Positions 1 to 6,975 of a stretch of 37,523 nt of DNA are shown here, piece after piece. This DNA is from CAZVWW01 sp964631265 (GTDB taxonomy: Bacteria; Thermotogota; Thermotogae; MWEM01). Numbering within the stretch: the stretch's first letter is position 1; each line of letters begins with the position of its first letter. The translations under genes were made by a program, and so were the position numbers. The notes under the pieces are model-generated. The model was not told the origin of the DNA. It saw only the letters and a list, made by a program, of their open reading frames with translations, and made no database searches. The stretch covers positions 1 through 37,523 of the forward strand of contig CAZVWW010000009.1 of assembly GCA_964631265.1 (NCBI GenBank), read 5' to 3'.

Positions 1-30
1 ACTTAGATATTGATCAAATTCGTTTCCCAT
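1..30 (-). CDS. 5' end of an unidentified gene, cut by the window edge
   Basis: Only the first ten codons (MGNEFDQYLS) lie in the window, running off the left edge on the minus strand. The start is supported by a strong ribosome binding site, GGAGGTG on the minus strand (positions 36-42), five bases before the ATG, and by an extended -10 promoter box at 69-77. Ten residues are not enough to recognise a family. The gene follows the PIN/PhoH gene on the same strand but appears to have its own promoter. Confidence 0.6.
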   Translation of the reverse strand, partial: MGNEFDQYLS

Positions 31-68
31 ATAGGCACCTCCAAGCTAATCACCCATTTTCCTGGTTG

Positions 69-77
69 ATTATATCA
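69..77 (-). promoter_or_regulatory. extended -10 promoter box for the gene at the left edge
   Basis: The minus strand reads TGATATAAT here, a perfect extended -10 element, with a weak -35-like TTTAGA 17 bases upstream of TATAAT. It lies between the stop codon of the PIN/PhoH gene and the ribosome binding site at 36-42. Confidence 0.6.
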
Positions 78-92
78 TATTCTCTTCAATAT

Positions 93-1397
93 CTAAAGAA
101 TTCTCGCTCCGATTGATGCCAGTGCTGAGCGTTCACCCTTCGTCAGGTGTATATGTGCGGCAATCTTTTCAGTGTAGAACTTTGAGCCGGTGTACATCAG
201 TCCGTTACTCATCTCATCCAGATACGGATGGTCGATCTGCTCCGGGTCACCCGTCAGGATGATCTTGCTGTCTTCGCCGACACGTGTAATGATGGTCTTT
301 ATCTCGTGAGGGGTTAGATTCTGTGCCTCGTCAATGATGATCATCTGATCCGGTATCGACCGCCCCCTTATGTAACTCAGGACTTCGACATCGAGGATAT
401 TTCTCTTTTTGAGATACTCTTCAGCCTTGACCCCCTTCTTCCCGAACAGGAATTCCAGATTGTCATAGATCGGCTGTATCCATGGTCTCAACTTCTCTTC
501 TGCCGTACCGGGTATATAGCCGATATCCTTTCCCATCGGAACCACCGGTTTTGAGACAATGAGCTTTTCATACCGTTTCTCATCCATGACCATCTTCAGG
601 CCGGCCGCGATTGCGATGAGTGTCTTTCCGGTTCCCGCAGGACCCACAAGGGTTATCAGTGAAATGTTTTTATTCATCATGGCATCCAGGGCATAGAGTT
701 GTTCTCTGTTCAAGGGGTTGATGCTGTAAAACTTCGAGTTGTAATCATAGTTCAGTGGTAAGACCCTGTCAGTCTCTTCGTTAATCTTACCCAGATACCG
801 GCCGTTTATTTCCAGATAGAGGTTTGGTATAATATCCTCCCGGTTGATCGACAGCGAACTGACCGGTATGCCCTTGCTGTTTTCCCAGGAGTCCTTTATC
901 TTTTCGGGGATTTCAGCCTCTACATCCATATAGCCCTTGTACGACTCGATTTGTGATTTATCCTTTAAGTAATCTTGCGAGTCTATGCCTATGGCCTGGG
1001 CCTTCAACCTGAAATTGATGTCTTTGGTGACGAGGATGGTCTTGAGTTCCTTCTCCTCTTCACCGTACCGAAGGGCATAAAGCAGTATCCAGTTATCTTT
1101 CAATTCTCTCTTCAGAAAGGGCGGGATTTCGAAGTTGTTCTTTTTATATACGAGGACTTTCAGTTTCCCTCCGCCTTCCATGGTGATTCCCTCCAGGAGA
1201 TCCCCCTCCGCTCTTTTCTGGTCCAGCCTTCTCACGACTTCCCGGCAGTTTGCCCCCAGTTGTCCCGGTTTCCGTTTAAATGAATCCAGCTCTTCCAAAA
1301 CGGGCAGCGGGATGATGACATTGTTGTCTTCAAAGGCCTCGAGCGAGTCCGGATCGTGCAAAAGTACATTCGTATCAAGGATGTAATTTTTAACCAT
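93..1397 (-). CDS. phoH2: PIN domain-PhoH ATPase fusion (PhoH2/YlaK type)
   Basis: The 434-residue protein has an N-terminal PIN nuclease-like domain (about residues 1-150) opening with the motif LDTNVLLHD, where D8 is the expected first metal-binding acid. It is followed by a PhoH-type P-loop ATPase. Walker A is GPAGTGKT starting near residue 252, and the Walker B region contains IIIDEAQN. This order and length match the PhoH2 family, in which characterised members act as ATP-dependent RNases/RNA helicases. The ATG has GGGGAG just upstream and lies one base after the ispD stop, so it is the last gene of the fchA-tgt-ispD operon. Family assignment is secure; the cellular RNA target is unknown. 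Confidence 0.93.
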   Translation of the reverse strand: MVKNYILDTNVLLHDPDSLEAFEDNNVIIPLPVLEELDSFKRKPGQLGANCREVVRRLDQKRAEGDLLEGITMEGGGKLKVLVYKKNNFEIPPFLKRELKDNWILLYALRYGEEEKELKTILVTKDINFRLKAQAIGIDSQDYLKDKSQIESYKGYMDVEAEIPEKIKDSWENSKGIPVSSLSINREDIIPNLYLEINGRYLGKINEETDRVLPLNYDYNSKFYSINPLNREQLYALDAMMNKNISLITLVGPAGTGKTLIAIAAGLKMVMDEKRYEKLIVSKPVVPMGKDIGYIPGTAEEKLRPWIQPIYDNLEFLFGKKGVKAEEYLKKRNILDVEVLSYIRGRSIPDQMIIIDEAQNLTPHEIKTIITRVGEDSKIILTGDPEQIDHPYLDEMSNGLMYTGSKFYTEKIAAHIHLTKGERSALASIGARIL

Positions 1398-1398
1398 C

Positions 1399-2097
1399 TT
1401 ATCTCCCCTTCCTGTTATTCAGAATTTCTTTGGCGATTAAAAGATCCGTATGATTGGTGATCTTGATGTTGTCCGGATCCCCCTGGATGATTGCGGTTTT
1501 TGTCTCTGAATACCTGAAAACAAGTGACCCGTCATCTGTAAAAGTGAGGTTGTTCTCAAGGATGGCGTCTTGATGGGCCTGATAGATCAAAACAAAATCA
1601 AAACCCTGTGGCGTCTGAACAGAAAAAAGTGAATCTCTCTCTGGTATTGCGGCCACTCTTCCGTCTTTGATCTTGTAAAGTGTCTCTTTTGGTTTCAAAC
1701 CGGGAATGACCGCCTCTGAGTTCTCAAGCTCCCTTAAAACATCCATGAAGACCTTTTTTGCAAAAGGTCTGGCTGAATCGTGGATCAGAACCGTGCTTTT
1801 CACTGCTCCGGCAGTTTCCTTTTTCAAGCTTTCAAGACCCTTTAGCACAGACTCCTGCCGGCTCTCTCCGCCGGTTGTATAAATAAATTTCTCGTCATAT
1901 CTGTTTTTCAAATAGTCAATTTCGGGATTCGCGGCCTCTTGAGTTACAACCACACACCGGCCAATCCCGGGAAGCGATTTGATGATCTTCATCGAATGCT
2001 CGATCAACATGCAACCGCCCAGATCAAGATACTGCTTTGGTTTATCGCCGCCAAACCGTGTTCCGGTTCCACCGGCTAAGAGGATGCAGAATCTCAT
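1399..2097 (-). CDS. ispD: 2-C-methyl-D-erythritol 4-phosphate cytidylyltransferase (IspD)
   Basis: IspD transfers CMP from CTP to methylerythritol phosphate in the non-mevalonate isoprenoid pathway in the cytoplasm. The 232 residues fit the usual length. The N-terminus carries the nucleotidyltransferase signature AGGTGTRFGGDKPKQYL (from about residue 8), and the middle has LIHDSARPF, both typical of IspD. The start codon overlaps the stop of the upstream lipoprotein gene by four bases (ATGA), implying translational coupling. The next MEP-pathway enzyme, IspF, is not next door and is not fused to this protein. TarI/IspD-like cytidylyltransferases of cell-wall pathways are the main alternative, less likely given the lack of teichoic-acid or other cell-wall genes nearby. 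Confidence 0.9.
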   Translation of the reverse strand: MRFCILLAGGTGTRFGGDKPKQYLDLGGCMLIEHSMKIIKSLPGIGRCVVVTQEAANPEIDYLKNRYDEKFIYTTGGESRQESVLKGLESLKKETAGAVKSTVLIHDSARPFAKKVFMDVLRELENSEAVIPGLKPKETLYKIKDGRVAAIPERDSLFSVQTPQGFDFVLIYQAHQDAILENNLTFTDDGSLVFRYSETKTAIIQGDPDNIKITNHTDLLIAKEILNNRKGR

Positions 2098-2606
2098 TGA
2101 TTGTATCTGATCGTCCTTATCTCATAGTTATAGGATTCTGTATTAGTTGCTGAGAAAAAATCCTCCTGATAAGCCACATAATCATTGATGGTGTCGGTAG
2201 CAAAAGTGCCGTTAAACTCAATATCACCGTCAACATCATCAATTTTCGCAAGTTCTCCAGAGGCCTGGAAATAACCCGTTTTCATATCGATGGTGCCATT
2301 GGCTCTGAACATGATATTGCCCGATTGACCATCGATGAACTTCATGGTTATCTCACCGTTGTTAAAGACACTATGGGTCACTTCGTACAACTGAACCGGC
2401 ATTTGACCACTGTAGAACTGATAACTCCATCTACCCTCAAAGACATTTTGGATGTACCAGGAGGTGGGTGTGGGTGAGGGGGTTGGTCCCGGCTCATCTC
2501 CGCCTGAAGGACTAACATCGGTAATCAACCCCGGGCCCAGACAACCCGGTAAAAAGGCTATTATCAGAAACATCACTGTAATTGAAAAAATGGTTTTTCT
2601 TTTCAT
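2094..2606 (-). CDS. small predicted lipoprotein of unknown function
   Basis: I do not recognise the mature protein. The N-terminus has a basic stretch, a hydrophobic core and a lipobox LPGC (cysteine at about residue 22), so it should be lipid-anchored on the periplasmic side. A short proline/threonine/serine-rich linker (PTPSPTPT) follows. The rest (about 120 residues) is rich in alternating polar and hydrophobic residues, consistent with a small beta barrel or sandwich. I place the start at the ATG at 2606, because AAGGTGG is well spaced before it and overlaps the end of the upstream outer-membrane gene. A GTG three codons earlier is the alternative. It sits between a barrel protein and ispD in one operon. 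Confidence 0.8.
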   Translation of the reverse strand: MKRKTIFSITVMFLIIAFLPGCLGPGLITDVSPSGGDEPGPTPSPTPTSWYIQNVFEGRWSYQFYSGQMPVQLYEVTHSVFNNGEITMKFIDGQSGNIMFRANGTIDMKTGYFQASGELAKIDDVDGDIEFNGTFATDTINDYVAYQEDFFSATNTESYNYEIRTIRYNQ

Positions 2607-2608
2607 CT

Positions 2609-3490
2609 TTACCACCTTGCACTCACTGTTAGGCTGTATTTTGTTTCATCAATACCGCCGCCTGAAACAGGTAATGACCCTGAAAGGGCAACGGAAAAAT
2701 CTTCGAAATCAAATGAAACCATCCCGTTTAAAAAGGTATTCATCGTTTCTATATTGATATCTTTTCCAATATCCGAAATTGAAACGGAGGCATCCCAGTT
2801 AAAGAAACCGATTTTGAAGCCGCCTCCAAAATTGGCACCAAAAAGCGGGTTTTCATTTTCCCGGTAACCCTGTCCCGATATATAGGCCCTTGCTTGTTCG
2901 TTTTCAGAAAGGATACCACCGCCTGCCCAAAAGGACTCCGGTCTGTTTTTTTCAAAGACACTTGCATCATTTGTTACAATTTGCGGAGCATTCGCATTCA
3001 ACATCATATGGGTTCCGGTTCCGAGTGTATAGAGCAATCCGAAATTGGCAGACCCGAAAAAGGAATCGTCCCCCTCTTTTTTGTCAAACCGACCTGCCAG
3101 CAGTCTGACTCCCCAGCCAAGTCTGTTTTTCCTTCCAGCGGCTGAGTAACCAAAAGAGGCATATCTATCCTCTTCCACGGGATCTGTCATCACACCGTAA
3201 AGCAGATCAAGTGAACCGGCGAATCCGTTTTCCAGCGGTTGTATGACATTTGCCCCGAACAGTCTGTAGGCATTCCCGTTCTCATTCTCCCATACCGTCG
3301 AAAGGAAGTTGGCCTCCCATCTTCTTTGTAGAACAAGGGCAGAAGGGTTGGTATAGATGCTCAGCATACCTTTTGCCGTCGGGCCCGTCCCGTAGGACCC
3401 ATGCATGGACCAATAATCGATATCGATTGAAAAAGTGGTAATTGATACAAAAAGCAAGATAACCATCAAAATAATGAGTCTCTTAATCAC
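2609..3490 (-). CDS. predicted outer-membrane beta-barrel protein (PorV/UPF0164-like)
   Basis: The 293-residue protein starts with a Sec signal peptide (about residues 1-21). Near its mature N-terminus is a segment (about residues 36-52) ending TNPSAL, similar to the glycine-rich NPA motif of PorV/FadL-like barrels. The body alternates short hydrophobic strands with polar turns, and the last residues (SLTVSARW) end in an aromatic residue, as in the C-terminal beta-signal recognised by BamA. These features together suggest an outer-membrane barrel; no ligand can be predicted. The start is GTG, seven bases after GGGGGTG. The gene lies 35 bases after tgt and is followed by the lipoprotein gene, whose start overlaps its end, so the two may form a cell-surface pair. 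Confidence 0.7.
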   Translation of the reverse strand: MIKRLIILMVILLFVSITTFSIDIDYWSMHGSYGTGPTAKGMLSIYTNPSALVLQRRWEANFLSTVWENENGNAYRLFGANVIQPLENGFAGSLDLLYGVMTDPVEEDRYASFGYSAAGRKNRLGWGVRLLAGRFDKKEGDDSFFGSANFGLLYTLGTGTHMMLNANAPQIVTNDASVFEKNRPESFWAGGGILSENEQARAYISGQGYRENENPLFGANFGGGFKIGFFNWDASVSISDIGKDINIETMNTFLNGMVSFDFEDFSVALSGSLPVSGGGIDETKYSLTVSARW

Positions 3491-3525
3491 TAAAAAACAC
3501 CCCCAAAAGGGAAATAAACGCTTTG

Positions 3526-4635
3526 TTATTGATAGTTGCTGAAAAATTCCTCTTTAAACGCAGTAAAACGATTCTCTGCAATTGATTCCCGGATATTCTC
3601 CATCAGCCGCATTAAAAAACGGAGATTATGGATACTCCCCAGTATTAATGCGGACAGCTCCCCTCTTTTATACAAATGATGAAGATACCCTCTTGAAAAA
3701 TGCCGGCATGTATAGCAGTCGCACACTTCTTCAACCGGTTCTTTTGAATCCTTGTGCCGGGCCGCTTTCAGTCTTAATTTACCGCTGCCAGTGTAAAGGG
3801 TGGCGTGTCTGGCACTTCTCGTGGGAAGGACACAGTCAAACATGTCAATCCCTCTCTCGACCCCGCCAAAGAGCATCTCGGGCGTTCCGACCCCCATCAG
3901 GTAACGCGGTTTTTCTTCCGGCAGTTCCGGTGTGGTTTCGGCCAGGACCTCCATGGAGATTTCAAAGGGCTCCCCGACACTCAACCCCCCGACGGCATAT
4001 CCGTCAAAGGGGATGGATGTGATCTGGGCGGCGCTTTCCTTCCTCAGATCAGGGTAAACGCCTCCCTGAACAATACCAAAGACCATTTGATCCCGGCGAC
4101 TGTGATACCGGTGAAATCTCTTCGCCCATTCATATGTTCTGTCGATGGACTCTCTGATATACGGCCTGTCCGACTGCGGTGGCGCACATTCATCGAATAC
4201 CATGGCGATATCGGACCCCAGCGCCGCCTGGATATCCGCTGTTTTTTCAGGTGTGAAGAAATGGGTGGAGCCATCCAGCGGTGATTGGAACTCAACACCG
4301 TCATCTGATATCTTGTTCATCCTGGAGAGGCTGAATACTTGAAAGCCGCCACTGTCGGTCAGGATGGGCTTATCCCAGCTCATATAATCATGGAGCCCAC
4401 CAAAACCGGCGATCCGCTCGTGACCGGGACGCAGATATAGATGAAAGGTGTTCGACAACATGATCTGAGCACCTATCTGATCCAGTCTGTCCGGGAGCAC
4501 CCCTTTCACACTGGCACTTGTTCCAACCGGCATGAACACCGGTGTTTCAATCTGCCCGTGAGGCGTTGTCAACACACCTGAACGGGCTGTATGGCAACGC
4601 TGATCCGTCTTTTTTAATTCAAAGCCTGAATCCAA
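3526..4635 (-). CDS. tgt: queuine/preQ1 tRNA-guanine transglycosylase
   Basis: This enzyme exchanges guanine-34 of GUN-anticodon tRNAs for the queuosine precursor preQ1. The 369 residues match bacterial Tgt. The two catalytic aspartates are visible in LTDSGGFQVF (D94) and FDCVLPTR (D267), and the structural zinc site is in CDCYTCRHF with a histidine further on. The start is TTG at 4635, preceded by GAGG from the 3' end of fchA with nine bases of spacing, and lies only four bases after the fchA stop. The queuosine biosynthesis partners (queA, queG and others) are not in the window. Identity is secure. Confidence 0.96.
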   Translation of the reverse strand: MDSGFELKKTDQRCHTARSGVLTTPHGQIETPVFMPVGTSASVKGVLPDRLDQIGAQIMLSNTFHLYLRPGHERIAGFGGLHDYMSWDKPILTDSGGFQVFSLSRMNKISDDGVEFQSPLDGSTHFFTPEKTADIQAALGSDIAMVFDECAPPQSDRPYIRESIDRTYEWAKRFHRYHSRRDQMVFGIVQGGVYPDLRKESAAQITSIPFDGYAVGGLSVGEPFEISMEVLAETTPELPEEKPRYLMGVGTPEMLFGGVERGIDMFDCVLPTRSARHATLYTGSGKLRLKAARHKDSKEPVEEVCDCYTCRHFSRGYLHHLYKRGELSALILGSIHNLRFLMRLMENIRESIAENRFTAFKEEFFSNYQ

Positions 4636-4639
4636 GAGC

Positions 4640-5245
4640 TTATTCCTCTAACTCTTTCATGGTATTCTTCAACTGTGTCTTTAATTCCTCAACTCTTCCC
4701 TCAACCTTTGCACAGTATTCTTTATCCTTTATTGAAGAGAGGTTGATATCGATGTTCTCCTTTGCCATGTTGAACGAGGCCTTGCTTAACTCAAGGGCAC
4801 AGTATGCATCAGATACGGCATTTTTGTTGCCGTACTTCACCATTTCCTTGGCATACACAGATACTTTGACCACACATTCGGCAATCTTCAACGGTGAATC
4901 CGCCGCTTTTTTCATGCTCTTCTGCAGGGCCGCTTTCCGCGCTTTCTTCTCCTCAGGCGTCTTTTTACTCATCTTCAGCGCTTTCATGACCCCGTTGAAG
5001 GCCGAGGCATCATTATCCATATCATCCTGCAGCTTTTCCGACATCTGTTTCATCTTTCCAATTGTTTCTTCATAAAGGGACTCATACCCTTCATACTTTT
5101 TCTTTCCGGTGGAAAGAGAGGCCACCATGCTGACAAGAGAAGCGGCCAGTGCTCCGGTTAAGGCAGCTGCTGTTCCGCCCCCCGGCGTTGGTGTATCGGA
5201 AGAGAGTGTTTCAAGAAAATCCGCTATCTTTTGATCCTTAAACAA
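4640..5245 (-). CDS. fchA: methenyltetrahydrofolate cyclohydrolase / formiminoTHF cyclodeaminase family (FchA-like)
   Basis: The 201-residue protein belongs to the all-helical cyclodeaminase/cyclohydrolase family. It has the family hallmark PTPGGGTAAALTGALAASL near residues 20-40 and the usual length of the stand-alone proteins. Family members interconvert 5,10-methenyl- and 10-formyl-tetrahydrofolate or deaminate formimino-THF. With no formiminotransferase or glycine-reductase gene near, either role in one-carbon metabolism is possible. The start is TTG, seven bases after a run of G (GGGGGG). It is the first gene of the minus-strand operon, about 30 bases downstream of the promoter box at 5278-5286. 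Tgt follows after four bases. Confidence 0.85.
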   Translation of the reverse strand: MFKDQKIADFLETLSSDTPTPGGGTAAALTGALAASLVSMVASLSTGKKKYEGYESLYEETIGKMKQMSEKLQDDMDNDASAFNGVMKALKMSKKTPEEKKARKAALQKSMKKAADSPLKIAECVVKVSVYAKEMVKYGNKNAVSDAYCALELSKASFNMAKENIDINLSSIKDKEYCAKVEGRVEELKTQLKNTMKELEE

Positions 5246-5277
5246 GCCTGTTCCCCCCTTTTAATGTCATTCATGTT

Positions 5278-5286
5278 ATTATATCA
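5278..5286 (-). promoter_or_regulatory. extended -10 promoter box for the fchA operon
   Basis: The minus strand reads TGATATAAT. The expected start of transcription is near 5271, giving a leader of about 25 bases that contains the G-rich ribosome binding site of fchA. No good -35 box is visible, as is usual for extended -10 promoters. Confidence 0.6.
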
Positions 5287-5336
5287 TGCTTTCAATTTTT
5301 TCTCCACGCCCTTACCCCAAACCCCGGACCCTCTAT

Positions 5337-5360
5337 AAAAACTGAACCAAAAGGTTTCAA
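5337..5360 (-). terminator. possible terminator after the CoA-transferase genes
   Basis: On the minus strand GGTTCAG at 5342-5348 can pair with TGAAACC just before it (one bulged A) around a TTTT loop, followed by five T at 5337-5341. The stem is short, so this is a weak terminator. It lies 45 bases past the stop of the beta-subunit gene and before the fchA promoter. Confidence 0.45.
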
Positions 5361-5404
5361 TTCCGGTTTATGAAGATCGTCGTTACGTTCACGCACACCA
5401 TGAG

Positions 5405-6073
5405 CTATAATTTCATTGTCTTGAGGTCATCTGATATCGTCATTTGGGCATCTGTCATCTGCCGGACTTCTTCAACCGTTGTTTCCGGCCCGATTTCCCT
5501 GAGCAGAAGGCCTTCGTCTGTCACTTCAATAAAGGCCGCTTCCGTGACGATCAGATCCACTTTTCTGATTGAGGTCAGCGGCAGTTTGCATTCGTTGACA
5601 ATCTTTGACTTACCGCCTTTTTTGGTATGTGTCATTGAAACAATCACCCGCTTTGCCCCGGTAACAAGATCCATCGCCCCGCCCATTCCGGGAATCAGTT
5701 TTCCGGGTATCATCCAGTTTGCAAGGTGCCCTCTCTGATCAACCTCAAGTGCACCGAGAACAGTTGCATCAAGATGACCCCCGCGTATAAACCCGAACGA
5801 TGTCGCTGAATCAAAGGCCATAGCACCGGGTAGAAACGTTGAGGGTTGTCCACCTGCGTTGTTCATGTCCGGATTTTCGTACCCCTCCTCAGGGGCTCCA
5901 CCCATTCCGATGACGCCGTTTTCGGATTGCAAGAAGATATGGATATTCTCCGGTAGGTAGTTTCCCACCAGTGTGGGGATACCGATGCCGAGATTGACTA
6001 AATCCCCGTCATTAAGCTCAAGTGCCACCCGTCTGGCGATTATTTCCCGTGCCTTTTTCTTATCTGTTATCAT
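5405..6073 (-). CDS. atoA: family I CoA-transferase, beta subunit
   Basis: The 222-residue protein is the catalytic half of a two-subunit acetate/acetoacetate/butyrate-type CoA-transferase. The active-site glutamate that forms the CoA thioester is E51 in QSENGVIGMGG, and the segment VNLGIGIPTLVGNYLP before it is typical of the subunit. The ATG overlaps the stop of the alpha subunit gene by four bases (ATGA), as expected for a 1:1 complex. The acyl-CoA substrate cannot be read from sequence; ScoB, AtoA and CtfB names are all used for such proteins. No thiolase, acetoacetate decarboxylase or lysine-fermentation gene is adjacent to narrow the role. Confidence 0.9.
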   Translation of the reverse strand: MITDKKKAREIIARRVALELNDGDLVNLGIGIPTLVGNYLPENIHIFLQSENGVIGMGGAPEEGYENPDMNNAGGQPSTFLPGAMAFDSATSFGFIRGGHLDATVLGALEVDQRGHLANWMIPGKLIPGMGGAMDLVTGAKRVIVSMTHTKKGGKSKIVNECKLPLTSIRKVDLIVTEAAFIEVTDEGLLLREIGPETTVEEVRQMTDAQMTISDDLKTMKL

Positions 6074-6729
6074 CCGCGACCACCTCGAATCAAATAATCC
6101 ACTGTTGTATGAGGGGTTCTTACCTCGTTGGGTGATATTCCTCCAACCGGAACCAGTTCTTCGGTTTCGGCTATTGTCACTGAGGCAGCTAAAGCCATCA
6201 GCGGGTTGAAGTTCTGGGCTGTGAGATTATAGACAAGATTCCCAAAATAATCCGCCTTTTTTGCCTTGATCAGGGCAAAATCAGCCTTGACAGCCATTTC
6301 AACCAGGAATTCCCGGCCGTTAACCGTTATTCTCTGTTTGTCATCCTCGACGGTTGTCCCCAGACCGGTCGGTGTTAAGATTCCCCCGAGGCCGAATCCC
6401 CCGGCCCGGACCTGTTCCGCCAATGTGCCCTGAGGAACCAGCTCAACCTCAAGTTCTCCATCAATCATCTGTTTCTGAGTCTCGGGGTTGGTTCCAATAT
6501 GAGACACCATGACCTTTTTAACGAGCTTCGCAGAGATCAATTTCCCGATCCCCCGGCCCGGAAAACCGGTATCGTTGCCTATGACGGTCAAGTCACTGCA
6601 GCCTGCCTCAACAATAGCATCTAAGATCATCTCGGGGGTCCCGTCTCCCAAAAACCCTCCGATCATCAATGTGGAGCCGTCTTGAATCATTTCTGAAATT
6701 TGATTGGTTTCAATAAGCTTTTTTTTCAT
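6070..6729 (-). CDS. atoD: family I CoA-transferase, alpha subunit
   Basis: The 219-residue protein is the partner of the downstream beta subunit. It shows the glycine-rich CoA-binding motif GGFLGDGTPE near residue 25 and the family segment ending in ETEELVPVG near the C-terminus. Length is normal for AtoD/ScoA/CtfA subunits. The ATG at 6729 has only a weak ribosome binding site (TTAGG), while a very strong one (GGGAGGAGG) sits about 20 bases upstream, too far for normal use and followed by no usable in-frame start. A promoter box lies at 6772-6780. The pair would move CoA between short-chain acids in the cytoplasm during fermentation or short-chain acid use. Confidence 0.9.
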   Translation of the reverse strand: MKKKLIETNQISEMIQDGSTLMIGGFLGDGTPEMILDAIVEAGCSDLTVIGNDTGFPGRGIGKLISAKLVKKVMVSHIGTNPETQKQMIDGELEVELVPQGTLAEQVRAGGFGLGGILTPTGLGTTVEDDKQRITVNGREFLVEMAVKADFALIKAKKADYFGNLVYNLTAQNFNPLMALAASVTIAETEELVPVGGISPNEVRTPHTTVDYLIRGGRG

Positions 6730-6771
6730 AGATATGCCTAAATGGCGACCTCCTCCCGTATTATCTACCCA

Positions 6772-6780
6772 ATAATAGCA
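6772..6780 (-). promoter_or_regulatory. extended -10 promoter box for the CoA-transferase operon
   Basis: The minus strand reads TGCTATTAT, one base from the extended -10 consensus, with the transcript expected to begin near 6765 and a leader of about 36 bases. Confidence 0.45.
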
Positions 6781-6856
6781 TATTCTGTTGATTATTCATT
6801 TCCGATAAATTTAAAGGAGAAAAAGGGGTGCGCCTTGACGGCCGATCCTTCTGCAA

Positions 6857-6885
6857 TCTGAAAAATCATGTATTCATGATATAAT
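6857..6885 (+). promoter_or_regulatory. extended -10 promoter with overlapping inverted repeat
   Basis: TGATATAAT at 6877-6885 is a perfect extended -10 box with no convincing -35. A perfect inverted repeat, ATCATG-TATT-CATGAT (6865-6880), runs into the -10 box, the position expected for a repressor operator. Transcription should begin near 6892, about 84 bases before the lipoprotein start at 6976. Confidence 0.55.
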
Positions 6886-6891
6886 AGATAA

Positions 6892-6950
6892 GGCAAAATA
6901 TGTAAGAATAAAGCCGTCCGGCTTTATCATAAATCAGATAATAATTGCCT
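6892..6950 (+). promoter_or_regulatory. structured 5' leader of the 539-residue lipoprotein gene
   Basis: The predicted transcript begins with AGGCAA (6891-6896), which can pair with TTGCCT (6945-6950). Inside is a second hairpin, ATAAAGCC-GTCC-GGCTTTAT (6908-6927, 8 bp). There is no T-tract after either, so it is not a terminator. I do not recognise a known riboswitch class. A role in mRNA stability or control of translation is an inference. Confidence 0.4.
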
Positions 6951-6975
6951 ATTGTAGCCTGAGGGGGGTATTACA

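Noticed and set aside
3582..4342. Plus-strand reading frames opposite tgt
   Set aside because: They are antisense shadows of the conserved tgt gene with no ribosome binding sites or recognisable motifs; the same applies to the frames opposite the chemoreceptors and kinase.
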